Shown here: piece after piece, positions 26,107 to 35,664 of the stretch
Layout: every line of letters starts with the position of its first letter
Numbering within the stretch: position 1 is the stretch's first letter
Source: Mycoplasmopsis anatis
GTDB taxonomy: Bacteria; Bacillota_I; Bacilli_A; Mycoplasmatales; Metamycoplasmataceae
Assembly: GCF_900660655.1 (NCBI RefSeq)
Contig: NZ_LR215035.1
Span: 682,001 to 746,000, forward strand
Reading direction: 5' to 3'
Length of the DNA: 64,000 nt
Made by a program: the position numbers and the translations under genes
The notes under the pieces: generated by a model
Told to the model about the DNA's origin: nothing
Databases searched by the model: none
What the model saw: only the letters and a program-made list of their open reading frames with translations

Positions 26107-27372
26107 TTAGTTTTTTAACTCTGTAATTGGGACAACATAAACATTATCTTTTGTTTTAAATAAATCTGATAATCCTGTTAAAACCATTTTAAATTTAGGT
26201 GTTTTTTGTTTGTTTTTAGGATTTTTTAAGTTATGCTCAACCACTTGAATTTCAAACTTATTTACATTTTCTATCGCTTTTTTTATCGCTTCTTCACCAC
26301 CTAATTTACACTCTACAATTCCATATTCTCCATTTTCTAAAACGATAACTGCATCAATTTCAAATCCTTTTAATTCTCTATAATGTTTAACTTCAGCATC
26401 AAAAGTTGATGCATAAATTTTCAATTCTCAAAACATAATGATTCAAACAATAATCCTAGAGTATTAAGATCCGTTTTTAAATATTCAGGATTAATTTTTA
26501 ATGCTGCCACTGCTAATGATGGGTCTACAAAATTTCTTTTATTTGCCATTCTTGTAGCATTTTTTGATCTAATATGAAAACTTCATCCTTGAATTTCATA
26601 GATCACAAACAATTTTTCTAACGCTTGGAAATATGAATTATAAGTTAGTCTAGTTATATTTACATCATCCATTATTGTTTTACCATTAGCTAGACTACAT
26701 ATATTTCTAGCGTATGACTTTAAAAATTTTTTGTTATGTTGGAATCTCTTTTTACACCGTCGATCTCAAAGATGTCACTTTTATATATATTTTCTAAAAT
26801 AAGTTTAGGCAATAATAACTAATTTTCTTCATCAATTGTTAAATTTGATGGTCACCCGTCTCTACAAATATTAAAAACCAATTTATCAAAATTTTTTTCA
26901 CACAATTTGGGCGTAGGAGAATAATCTGATTCAAATAATTGTTTAAGTGATATAGTTCCATTAGATTCATTCATTTCAAACAAGCTCATAGGATACATTT
27001 TTAAATATGTTATTCTACCTATACCTAAATGTAAATTATCATCTTTTTTACTATTGAACCAGTAAATAAAAACTCTCCTTTTGAATTATTATCATCGATA
27101 TATTTTCTGACTGCATTTCAAATTTTTGGAAAATTTTGTCATTCATCAAAAAGAATCGGTTTTGGATTTTTAAGCAATTCAGATGGAGTAGAATCAATAA
27201 TTCGCTTATAAAAATTAGATTTATTAGGATCTTGAAATTCCAAAATTGTATTTGAAAAATACTTAGCGATTGTAGATTTTCCGCAAGCCTTAACACCTTC
27301 AATTACAAGTCCACCAATAACTTTTTGTCTCTCTAAAATTTTACTTTCAATTAATCTGTTTTTATACTTCAT
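26107..27372 (-). pseudogene. Decayed AAA ATPase of the DUF4143 type
   Basis: Pieces of one protein appear in different frames. From ATG 27370-27372 come MKYKNRLIESKILERQ and a Walker-A-like GVKACGKSTIAKYF, then ILFDEWQNFPKIWNAVRKYI and FLFTGS. The frame is then lost near 27060. KDDNLHLGIGRITYLKMYPM follows in another frame, then a TAG, and further shifts down to the C-terminal 105-residue stretch that ends at 26107 (VIVLENGEYGIVECKLGG, the nuclease-like DUF4143 end). At least three frame changes and several stops make function unlikely. An intact relative lies at 37691-38995. Confidence 0.8.
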
Positions 27373-27386
27373 TTTTACCTATAATA

Positions 27387-27413
27387 GGTATAGGTTTTTG
27401 GAAAAATATTCCA
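27387..27413. repeat. Small palindromes upstream of the decayed ATPase gene
   Basis: TTTGGAAAAATATTCCAAA (about 27395-27413) is a near-perfect palindrome, and ACCTATAATAGGT lies nearby at about 27376-27388. Both stand just upstream of the ATPase start and could be operator sites. Confidence 0.35.
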
Positions 27414-27468
27414 AATTAATTTTTATTCTTTTTTACACTATAAATAAGTATTTTTAGTAATAGTTATT

Positions 27469-27556
27469 TTATTTCACTTTCACTTTTTCCTTATTTCACT
27501 TTCACTTTTTTCCTTATTTCACTTTCACTTTTTTCCTTATTTCACTTTCACTTTTT
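27469..27556. repeat. Four tandem 22-23 bp repeats
   Basis: Three full units and one partial unit of TTATTTCACTTTCACTTTTT plus TCC follow one another exactly (27469-27490, 27491-27513, 27514-27536 and 27537-27556). Units differ by one T. They lie between the decayed ATPase gene and the toxin gene. They have no self-complementarity, so they do not look like a folded RNA. Confidence 0.9.
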
Positions 27557-27626
27557 CAATTAAATTTAGGAAAACAAAACGTATTAAAACATAATCTTTA
27601 CATTCGCTTGGAATATAAATTAATAA

Positions 27627-27632
27627 TATAAT
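27627..27632 (+). promoter_or_regulatory. -10 box of the ToxN gene, leaderless arrangement
   Basis: TATAAT lies 6 nt before the toxin ATG (27639). The 14-mer TATAATTTAAATAT here recurs exactly ahead of the downstream RNA repeats (28160-28173). There is no ribosome binding site, so the toxin mRNA is probably leaderless. Confidence 0.55.
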
Positions 27633-27638
27633 TTAAAT

Positions 27639-28157
27639 ATGAATGAAAATATAGTTAATTTTACTGATAGATTAGGATTTTATACAGTTGAACCAAGCTA
27701 TCTTGAATATTTACACTTACAAGATAGAGAAGTTCAATATAATCCAGAATATAGAACAAAAGTTAAACCTCATTTAGGAATAGTTGTTAATTGTAATGAT
27801 CAAATGTTTTTGGTTCCATTAAGTTCGCCGAAGGAAAAGTTTAATAGTATTAGAAATAATTTATATGAATATCACAAAATATTTAGTAAGGAGCAAAAAT
27901 TAATTGGAATATTAATGATTAAAAAGATGATTCCAGTAACTTTTAATTTAATATCTAAAATTCAGTTTGAAAAGGAGAATAAGTATCACCATTTACTTAC
28001 TGAACAACTCCAAATCATAAATAAACTAAAGAGCGAAATTACTAAGAAAATAACTACTTTTTATAAAAATAAGTTGAATAATAAATTTGTGTATGGTTCA
28101 ACAAATCTAATTTTAGATCTGAAAATATTAGAGAATTATATAAATGACAAAAAATAA
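27639..28157 (+). CDS. ToxN/AbiQ-family type III toxin endoribonuclease
   Basis: ToxN/AbiQ proteins are endoribonucleases that cut mRNA and their own repeat-RNA antitoxin; they cause growth arrest or abortive phage infection. The 172-aa length is typical. Family features I see are FYTVEPSYLEYL at residues 14-25, KPHLGIVV at 43-50, the active-site PLSSPKEKF at 60-68 (Lys65 matches the catalytic Lys region), MIPV in the middle, and the helix KYHHLLTEQLQIIN. Known type III loci have antitoxin repeats upstream of the toxin. Here a 41-nt repeat unit with hairpins, its own promoter and a terminator lies directly downstream. The gene is the only clear defence gene inside the core half of the window. 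Confidence 0.85.
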   Translation: MNENIVNFTDRLGFYTVEPSYLEYLHLQDREVQYNPEYRTKVKPHLGIVVNCNDQMFLVPLSSPKEKFNSIRNNLYEYHKIFSKEQKLIGILMIKKMIPVTFNLISKIQFEKENKYHHLLTEQLQIINKLKSEITKKITTFYKNKLNNKFVYGSTNLILDLKILENYINDKK

Positions 28158-28159
28158 TA

Positions 28160-28165
28160 TATAAT
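28160..28165 (+). promoter_or_regulatory. -10 box of the repeat RNA
   Basis: TATAAT starts 2 nt after the toxin stop codon and 12 nt before the first repeat unit (28177). It is part of the same 14-mer found ahead of the toxin ATG. A TGACA-like element at about 28145 is too close to be a good -35. Confidence 0.5.
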
Positions 28166-28171
28166 TTAAAT

Positions 28172-28286
28172 ATAAAGTGAGGTGTATGCCACCTATATCC
28201 AAAGAGCAAGGTTTTATGTGAGGTGTATGCCACCTATATCCAAAGAGCAACTTCTAAAGTAAACTAGGTTAATTCCTAGTTTTTTA
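28172..28286 (+). ncRNA. Candidate ToxI-like antitoxin RNA with two repeat units
   Basis: Two identical 33-nt blocks (28177-28209 and 28218-28250) lie 41 nt apart. Each contains the hairpin AGGTG-TATGC-CACCT and the tail ATATCCAAAGAGCAA. Loop bases TGC could pair with GCA of the tail, which would give an H-type pseudoknot of the kind known in type III antitoxins. A promoter box precedes it and a strong terminator ends it, giving an RNA of about 115 nt. It does not code for a protein. Two repeats are few but occur in known type III loci. The role as antitoxin is inferred from position and form. Confidence 0.6.
28177..28250. repeat. Two direct repeats of 33 nt, period 41 nt
   Basis: The copies at 28177-28209 and 28218-28250 are identical. 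The spacer is GGTTTTAT. They lie within the candidate antitoxin RNA. Confidence 0.95.
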
Positions 28287-28287
28287 T
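28261..28287 (+). terminator. Terminator of the toxin/antitoxin unit
   Basis: The stem AAACTAGG/CCTAGTTT with a 6-nt loop is followed by a T-run, 10 nt after the second repeat. Confidence 0.8.
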
Positions 28288-28315
28288 TTAAATAAAAAAT
28301 CGGCTATACACCGAC
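28285..28315 (-). terminator. Terminator of lgt (convergent)
   Basis: On the minus strand TCGG-TGTATAG-CCGA is followed by T6, 12 nt after the lgt stop. Confidence 0.5.
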
Positions 28316-28326
28316 TTATAAGATTA

Positions 28327-29286
28327 TTATTTAAATTTAGCTAAGAATTTTTGCAATGAAAATCTGTTTTCAATTGTTTTTTCACTAGCATATTCTCAAT
28401 CTCAATAATATGATTTTTTAACTCTGTTATATTTAGTTCTGCTAAAGAATTCAAAGTAAATAAATACAATAACACCAACTATCGCAAACGCAATAGATAC
28501 AATAACATAAAGATTATATGAATCTTGACGATAAGGTTCCATTATACTACGTACTATTCCATAGTGTACAAAGTATAATCCTGAAGTTGCTCCAGGTTTA
28601 AATATTCCAAATAAGTTAAAAATTCAAACAATAATTATATATCCGATGATGTTTGCTATACCTTCATAAAGGAATAGAGGATAACGATAAGCTGCTCCGC
28701 CTTGTCCAAATAATGATTCACTAAGACTATCAATTATATACATATTTTGAGCAAAAGATTTACCAAAAATAAGTGAACTTTGTCCAGAATAATCAATTCT
28801 TCCATAAAGCTCATGGTTAGCATAATTTCCTCAACGACCTATAAATTGTCCAATTAAAATTGTTGGAATGATGTAAGAAGCAACTTTACGCATATCAATT
28901 TGATCTCTTTGAGTATAACCATATCATAAATCTAAAATAACCGCTAGAATAACTCCACCTTGAATTGAAAGTCCACCATCTCAAATTGCGTATCAATGTG
29001 AACCAGCAAATGGTGCAGGTGAGTAAAGAAGTTCTTCAACAACAAATCCTAAACGAGCACCAATAATAGCTGATGGAACAGTTATCAATATAAAAGTCAT
29101 CAATATTTCAATTTTATATTTTGCACGATATCAAAAGAATGTAATTGATAAAACTGAAGCGATGATTCCGAGCATAATCATCAATGAATAAACTCTAAAA
29201 TCATATGAACCAATGCTGAATAATGGAGTATTAGCACCGGCATGAATTCCTACTTCAGGAACTCAAATCGGAGTTGGATAGTTCAT
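28327..29286 (-). CDS. lgt: Prolipoprotein diacylglyceryl transferase
   Basis: Lgt is a membrane enzyme that transfers diacylglycerol to the lipobox Cys of prolipoproteins, such as the two lipoproteins in this window. The 319-aa protein has about seven hydrophobic segments, many TGA Trp codons, the segment WDGGLSIQGGV and the Lgt signature QFIGRWGNYANHELYG with its conserved Arg and Asn. It lies directly downstream of hprK, one base after the hprK stop, as in other mycoplasmas. The ATG is 29284-29286, and GGGAGAA lies 6-12 nt upstream within hprK. Confidence 0.93.
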
Positions 29287-29287
29287 T

Positions 29288-30235
29288 TTAATTCTCCCTT
29301 CTTGATTCTATTGTTTTAATAACATCATAACCATCATGTCTTGCTAAATAAGTACTTACAGCAGCTTCAATAAGTGAGGCTGTATTACTTCCATCTTTAA
29401 CCGGGATTCTAATTTTTTTAATTTTAGTATTTAATATTGTATATGTAAGAATTTGAGTTCCGAGTCTATCAAGAGAATTTTGTTCGTTTTTTTCAACCAA
29501 TTCAATAACAAGTTGAATTTGGCACTTCGAAGCAACTGAACGAATTCCATATGTATATTTCACGTCTATAATTCCGATTCCACGAACTTCTAGGAAATTT
29601 CTAGTAATCTCTGGACTTCTTCCATAAACTACTCCACCAATATTTTTAATTAGAACAGCATCATCAGAAATAAATATATTACCTTTTTGAATCAAATCAA
29701 GTGTGGCTTCAGACTTTCCTAAACCTGATTGACCGATGATTAAAACTCCTATACCACCTACCTGAACTAAACATCCATGAATTTGTGTTTCTTCGGCAAA
29801 AAAACTATTTAATTGTGAACCTATTGTTGTCGTAATTGTTGAATTTGAATGATTTGTCACACAAACAGGAATTTTAAATTCATTAGCTGAATCAACTATT
29901 CAAGGTATAACATCAGGACTTACACCTTTTGAAAGTATTATTAGAGGAGGGGTATGTTTAAAGACAGATCTTAGTGCTTCACAAGTTTTTTCTTTGCCAA
30001 TTGATAAAAATCATTTACTTTCTGTGGTTCCCCATGAAATAATATTGTTTTGGATATATGGATGATCGATAAATTGAGCTAGTTCAAGACCAACTCTTTT
30101 AATCGCTGGTGCTTTAACATCTAAAAAATTTGGATTTGACTCAAAATTAATCACATCTAAATTGTACATATCAACTATTTTTTTAGAGTTTATGCTTTTC
30201 CCAATTCTTTTTTGGTTAGTATTTGTGCTGTTCAT
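29288..30235 (-). CDS. hprK: HPr kinase/phosphorylase
   Basis: HprK phosphorylates HPr at Ser46 and also removes the phosphate, linking sugar uptake by the PTS to glycolytic state. The 315-aa protein has an N-terminal domain (residues 1-125) and a kinase domain with HGCLVQVGGIGVLIIGQSGLGKSE (P-loop) and EVRGIGIIDV (the HprK signature). ATG 30233-30235 follows GGAAGAA. The partner lgt follows in the same transcript. Confidence 0.93.
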
Positions 30236-30274
30236 TTCTTCCTTTTTTATTTTAATATTTATTATTATATTGAA

Positions 30275-33118
30275 TTATTTTTCTTTTAATAACATTTGTT
30301 TAAGGAACATACCTGTATAGCTATTAGGATTTTGAGCAACTTGTTCAGGAGTTCCTGAAGCTACTACTTGACCACCGTTGATTCCACCATCAGGACCTAA
30401 ATCAATGATATGATCAGCAGACTTAATAATATCAAGATTGTGTTCAATTACCACAACTGAGTCTCCATTATCAACAATTCTATTTAATATCTTAAGTAAT
30501 TTATAAACATCATGGGTATGTAAACCAGTGGTAGGCTCATCTAAAACATAAATAGTTTTACCGGTAGGTTTCTTTTGTAAATATAGAGCTAGTTTAATTC
30601 TTTGTGCTTCGCCACCACTTAATGTGGTTGAGCTTTGTCCTAATTTAATATATCCAAGCCCTACATCATACATAATTTGTAAAATCTCTTTAATCTTTGC
30701 CTTATTGTCAAAAACCTGAAGTGCTTCTTCAACGGTCAAATTTAAAATTTCTGCGATATTTAATCCATGATATCTAATTTCAAGGGTTTCTTGTTTAAAT
30801 CTAGTACCTTCGCAATCATCACAAGGGGTATAAACATCAGGTAAGAAATGCATTTCAATTTTAATGTAGCCTTCACCAGAACATTTTTCACAGCGTCCAC
30901 CAGGAACGTTAAAACTAAATTGAGACTTAGTATAACCTCTAGCTCTTGATTCTTCAACATTACTAAAAATGTCTCTAATTAAGTCAAATACTCCTACATA
31001 TGTTGCTGGATTTGATCTTGGAGTTCTACCAATTGGCGACTGTGAAACTGAAATTAATTTATCAATATTAAATAAACCATTTATTGATTTAAATTTAGCT
31101 TTCTTAATATATTCGGTATTTGCTTTACTAATTGCACTTTGTACACCGTTGACTAGAATGTCATTAATTAATGTAGATTTACCTGAACCAGAAACACCAG
31201 TAACACACACAAATTTACCGAGCGGGATATTTACATCTATATCTTTGAGATTATTTTCTTTTGCTCCTTTAATTGTTACAACTTTACCATTTCCGCTTCT
31301 TCTAGTTTTTGGAATTGGTATAAATTTTTCACCTGAGAGATATTGACCAGTAATTGATTCTTTTACTTTAGAAATTTCACTAACACTACCTTGAGCAACA
31401 ACTCTTCCACCATGTACTCCAGCTTCTGGTCCAATGTCCACGATATAATCAGCTGAAAAAATAGTTTCTTCATCATGCTCTACAACAATTAATGAATTCC
31501 CTAAGTCAACCATTTCTTTAAGAGCTTTGATTAATTTTTGGTTATCTTTTTGATGAAGACCAATTGACGGTTCATCAAGTACATAAAGCACTCCTGAAAG
31601 TTTTGAACCAATTTGAGTAGCTAGTCTAATTCTTTGAGCCTCACCACCACTTAAAGTTTCTGCATTTCTATCAAGAGTTAAATAATCCAAACCTACATTT
31701 TTTAGAAAACTAAGTCTTGAATTTATTTCACTTAAAATTAAGTTTGATATAGCTTGTTCATTTTCATTTAAATTCAATTTTTCAATAAATATTAAACAAT
31801 CAGAAATTGACATCTGTGTTAGTTCATAAATATTCTTATCATTAATCAATACTGCAAGTGCTTTATCATTAAGTCTTGAACCCTTACATACTGAACAACT
31901 AAAAGTTCCCATATATTTCTTAAGTCAGTCCCTAATTCTTTCACTTGAAGTATCATAGTATTGATTTTCAACTTTAGTTAAAATTCCTTCAATTTGTTTT
32001 CTTCTTCTTAAAACATTACCACTTGTAGAAACTAGAGTATATTCAATTTCATCATCAGAACCGTATTTTATAATATCAAGTTGTTCCTTAGTAAACTCTT
32101 CAATAGGTTTATTAGTAGGAATATTATAGTGTTTTAATAACACTTCAAACTCCTGTCATTCTAAATTTGTAGTATTTACGGTGTTTTGAAATATTTTGAT
32201 TGCACCTTGTTCTATTGTTCTTCAAGGTTCTGATACTAAAGCGTCAAAATCTGCTTTAATATCAACCCCTATACCTTTACAATGATGACACATTCCTGAT
32301 GGAGAGTTAAATGAAAATAATTTTGTTTCAATCTTTGGCATATCAAAGTCTTTATAGATACACGAGTGATTTTTAGAATATAACTTCTCAATATTTTTAT
32401 CAATATTTTCAACTTTTAAAAGACCATTTGAAATCTTAAATGCTATTTCAATAGCCTGAGTTATTCTTAATTTATTATTTTCATCAACTTTAACTCTATC
32501 AACTATTAAATCTATTGTGTGACGTGAATTCTTATCTAAATCAATTTTGTCTTCGAATTTATAGGTAATTCCATTAATTCTTACTCTTATATATCCTTCA
32601 CTTTTATATCTTTCAAGTAAATTTTTATGAGTTCCTTTTTCATTGTCAACTAATGGTGCATAAATAATTAATTTTTCACCTAAATTTTCTTCAATAACCT
32701 TGTTTATTATACTTTTAGATGTTTGAGAAGAAATTAAAATTTTATGTTTTGGACAAAAAGGCTTACCAATTCTTGCGAATAATAATCTAAAGTAATCATA
32801 GAGCTCAGTCACAGTTCCAACTGTTGAACGTGGATTATTGTGAGTTGTTTTTTGTTCTATTGAAATCGAAGGCGAAAGACCTTCGATACTATCTACATCA
32901 GGTTTACTAGTTCCACCCAAAAACATTCTAGCATATGAACTAAGAGAGTCAACATATCTTCTTCTGCCCTCTTCGTAAATAGTATTAAATGCTAATGAGC
33001 TTTTCCCTGAACCACTTAATCCAGTAAAGACAACTAGTTTGTTTTTGGGAATTGTTAAACTTATATTTTTTAGGTTGTTTTCTCTTGCACCTTTGATAAT
33101 AATTTCTTGATTTTTCAT
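30275..33118 (-). CDS. uvrA: Excinuclease ABC subunit A
   Basis: UvrA recognises DNA damage and loads UvrB in nucleotide excision repair. The 947-aa protein has two ABC-type ATPase domains: Walker [16 protein letters not shown] near residue 32 and [15 protein letters not shown] in the C-half, signatures [13 protein letters not shown] and [13 protein letters not shown], and Walker B DEPSIGLH and DEPTTGLH. Zinc-binding pairs CHHC, CSVC and CEKC...CDDC are all present. TGA Trp codons occur near 31925 and 32221. The small gene at 33137 lies 18 nt upstream and uvrB is next, so the three look like one operon. Confidence 0.96.
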
Positions 33119-33136
33119 TATATTTAACTCTCTATA

Positions 33137-33544
33137 TTATTCAGGTAAATTGCAACCACTAAATGGTTCAAATTTAAATGACATTTTTTGAATTTTGTTT
33201 AATTCATGTTCACTAAAAATGTTTAATTCGATTAAATTTTTTATGTCTTTAGTTGTACCTACAAGTTCAAGGTAAGTAAACTTCTTATTCATTTCCTCTT
33301 CAGTAAAATTTGATTTTTTTCTTTTGATTAGACTAAATAAAGTTTTATGAAATTCCTTTAATGCTTTGGAAGTTTCTTTTAAATTATTGATATTGTTTTT
33401 TGTTAGTATATCTCTTTCTTCTTCACTTAAATCTGATACTACAGATAAAATTTTTCTGAGTGCATCGTAAACTGAAGTAACAGTTAAAGTTAAATCGTTT
33501 ATTATGTCTTTATTTTCTCTAATTTCTTCTACAGAATATCACAT
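33137..33544 (-). CDS. Hypothetical protein between uvrA and uvrB (135 aa)
   Basis: The gene begins ATG TGA (Met-Trp) and so is easily missed. GGAG lies 5-8 nt before ATG 33542-33544. The protein is soluble, mostly helical and charged (IRENKDIINDLTL, LSEEERDILTKNN, FTEEEMNKKFTYLELVG) and ends SFKFEPFSGCNLPE. I recognise no family. Its position between two repair genes and 18 nt upstream of uvrA suggests co-expression, but not a function. Confidence 0.75.
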
Positions 33545-33607
33545 ATTTCTCCTTAAAAGTTAATTTTTTATAAATATAACTTATATTTTATAACTTTTTA
33601 TTTAATT

Positions 33608-35599
33608 TTATTGCTTTTCTAATTCTAGAATAATATCTCTAAGTTCAATAGCTCTTTCATAATCCATCTCTTTGGCTGCTTTATTCATTTCATCTCTAAG
33701 TCTTTTAATGGTTTGCTCTTTTGCACTCTTATCACTCTTAGAAAGCTTTTTACTCACTTCTTGTTTATTTATTAGTAAATCAACTGCATTCGCTAATTTC
33801 TCATTCATTATTGGTTCACTAATTGGTTTAACAATTGTCTTAGGAGTTATATTGTGCTTTTTGTTGTATTCAATTTGAATTTTTCGTTTTTCTTCATTAT
33901 CTTCAATTGCTTTTTTCATACTGCGACTAATTTTGTCAGCGTAAAAGATAACTCTACCAGAGGCATTTCTAGCTGCACGACCAGCAATTTGGATTAAACT
34001 ACGTTCATTCCGCATGAAACTTTCTTTGTCAGCGTCAAGCACTAAAACTAAAGAAACTTCAGGCAAATCTATTCCTTCTCTAAGTAAATTAATCCCAACA
34101 ACAACGTCAAATATTCCCTTTCTTAACTTTCTTAAGATTTCATTTCTGACAAAAGTGTCATATTCAGAGTGAATATAAGCAGCTTTAATGTTTTTTAGTG
34201 TTAAATAACTGCTTAACTCTTCAGCCATTCTTTTGGTGGTAGTCAAAATAATTGTTTTTTCATTTTTGTCTATTTGTTTTTTGATTTCGTCGTGAATGTC
34301 TTCAATTAATCCTTCAGTCTTTTTAACTTCAATGATAGGATCTAATAATCCAGTAGGTCTAACATATAAACGAGTTATAACACCTTCTGTTTTGTCCATT
34401 TCGTAATCACCAGGTGTAGCCGAAATATAAACTTTTTGAAAATCAAAATCATTTTCAAATTCTTGAAACTTAAGGGGTCTATTCTCAAGAGCGCTTGGTA
34501 ATCTAAAGCCATATTCCACTAAAGTTTCTTTACGACTTCTATCACCCTTATACATTGCCTCAAGTTGTGGTATCATCATGTGTGATTCATCTATAAAAAT
34601 TAATGTGTCAGTAGCTAAATAATCAAATAATGTATAAGGTCTTTGACCAAAATCTCTATTATTAAGATACATTGAATAATTTTCTATTCCAGTGCAAAAA
34701 CCATATTCTTTTAAGTCATCAATGTCATTTTTAACACGTTCCTGAATACGTTGCATCTCCAATAGTTTGCCTTCATTCTTAAACTTTAATACTTGTTTAT
34801 CTAACTCTTGAAGAATTTTGGGAATGGCTTTTTCAAAAACTTCATTTTGAACTGTATAAGCCTCTCCAGGGTAAATAGTGTGAGTTTTATATCTCTTAAT
34901 AACATCCTTAGTTAATGGGTCAATATGTAGGATCTCATCAATTTCATCACCAAAAAAATCAACCCTGATTAAAAATTCTTCATTATCACTTGGAGTAATT
35001 AAAAATGATTCACCCCTAACCATAAATGAACCTGGTACATGATCAGTTTCATTTCGAGAATATTTGATTCTAATTAGTTTTTTTGCAAATTCATTAAATT
35101 CAATTTCCATTCCAACAAAAATATCAAAGAAGCTTTTTTGATACTCTTCTGGGCTTAATGCACCATAAATACTTGAAACTGAGGCAACAACAATAACATC
35201 TCTACGACTTAGAAGTGAATTAACTGTGCTCATTCTTAATATTTCAATATCTTGATTTGTTGATGAAGTTTTTTCGATGTAAGTATCTGATTTAGGAATA
35301 TACGCTTCAGGTCGATAGTAATCAAAGTAACTTACAAAATATTCAACAGCATTTTCAGGAAAAAATCCTTTTAATTCGCTATATAGTTGACTAGCAAGAG
35401 TTTTGTTATGAGATAAAACTAGTACAGGACGATCAAAATTTTTAATGACATTGGCAATAGTAAAGGTTTTACCAGAACCGGTAACACCAAGCAAAATTTG
35501 ATGCTCCATTCCACTTCTTATTCCATCAGTTATTTCTTCGATTGCTTTAGGTTGGTCTCCGCTAGGTGAGTAAGATGAATTTAATTTAAAAATAGACAT
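33608..35599 (-). CDS. uvrB: Excinuclease ABC subunit B
   Basis: UvrB is the damage-verifying helicase-like subunit of nucleotide excision repair. The 663-aa protein carries the helicase motifs: Walker A LLGVTGSGKTFT near residue 40, the beta-hairpin region (SYFDYYRPEAYIP), motif II IFIDESHM, motif III YISATPGDYE, motif V VVGINLLREGIDLPEVSLV and motif VI QIAGRAARN. The C-terminal UVR domain has MNKAAKEMDYERAIELRD. No ribosome site is clear before ATG 35597-35599. It is divergent from the lipoprotein gene at 35665. Confidence 0.96.
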   Translation of the reverse strand: MSIFKLNSSYSPSGDQPKAIEEITDGIRSGMEHQILLGVTGSGKTFTIANVIKNFDRPVLVLSHNKTLASQLYSELKGFFPENAVEYFVSYFDYYRPEAYIPKSDTYIEKTSSTNQDIEILRMSTVNSLLSRRDVIVVASVSSIYGALSPEEYQKSFFDIFVGMEIEFNEFAKKLIRIKYSRNETDHVPGSFMVRGESFLITPSDNEEFLIRVDFFGDEIDEILHIDPLTKDVIKRYKTHTIYPGEAYTVQNEVFEKAIPKILQELDKQVLKFKNEGKLLEMQRIQERVKNDIDDLKEYGFCTGIENYSMYLNNRDFGQRPYTLFDYLATDTLIFIDESHMMIPQLEAMYKGDRSRKETLVEYGFRLPSALENRPLKFQEFENDFDFQKVYISATPGDYEMDKTEGVITRLYVRPTGLLDPIIEVKKTEGLIEDIHDEIKKQIDKNEKTIILTTTKRMAEELSSYLTLKNIKAAYIHSEYDTFVRNEILRKLRKGIFDVVVGINLLREGIDLPEVSLVLVLDADKESFMRNERSLIQIAGRAARNASGRVIFYADKISRSMKKAIEDNEEKRKIQIEYNKKHNITPKTIVKPISEPIMNEKLANAVDLLINKQEVSKKLSKSDKSAKEQTIKRLRDEMNKAAKEMDYERAIELRDIILELEKQ

Positions 35600-35651
35600 A
35601 TTTTAATTTTATTAAATTTAATAGTTTTTAATTTATATTTAATCATTAATG

Positions 35652-35657
35652 TATAAT
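35652..35657 (+). promoter_or_regulatory. -10 box of the small lipoprotein gene, leaderless arrangement
   Basis: TATAAT ends 7 nt before the ATG at 35665. No ribosome binding site is present. Confidence 0.5.
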
Positions 35658-35664
35658 TACAAAT

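Noticed and set aside
26107-26424. The 105-residue frame at the end of the decayed ATPase as a separate gene
   Set aside because: It matches the C-terminal part of DUF4143 ATPases and is preceded by pieces of the same protein in other frames, so it is part of a pseudogene.
27051-27302. 83-codon minus frame overlapping the decayed ATPase
   Set aside because: It is an alternate frame of the Walker A and Walker B region; the other frame contains the recognisable motifs.
27469-28250. Repeats near the toxin gene as a CRISPR array
   Set aside because: The units are contiguous tandem repeats (27469-27556) or only two copies (28177-28250), there are no unique spacers of even length, and no cas gene is present.
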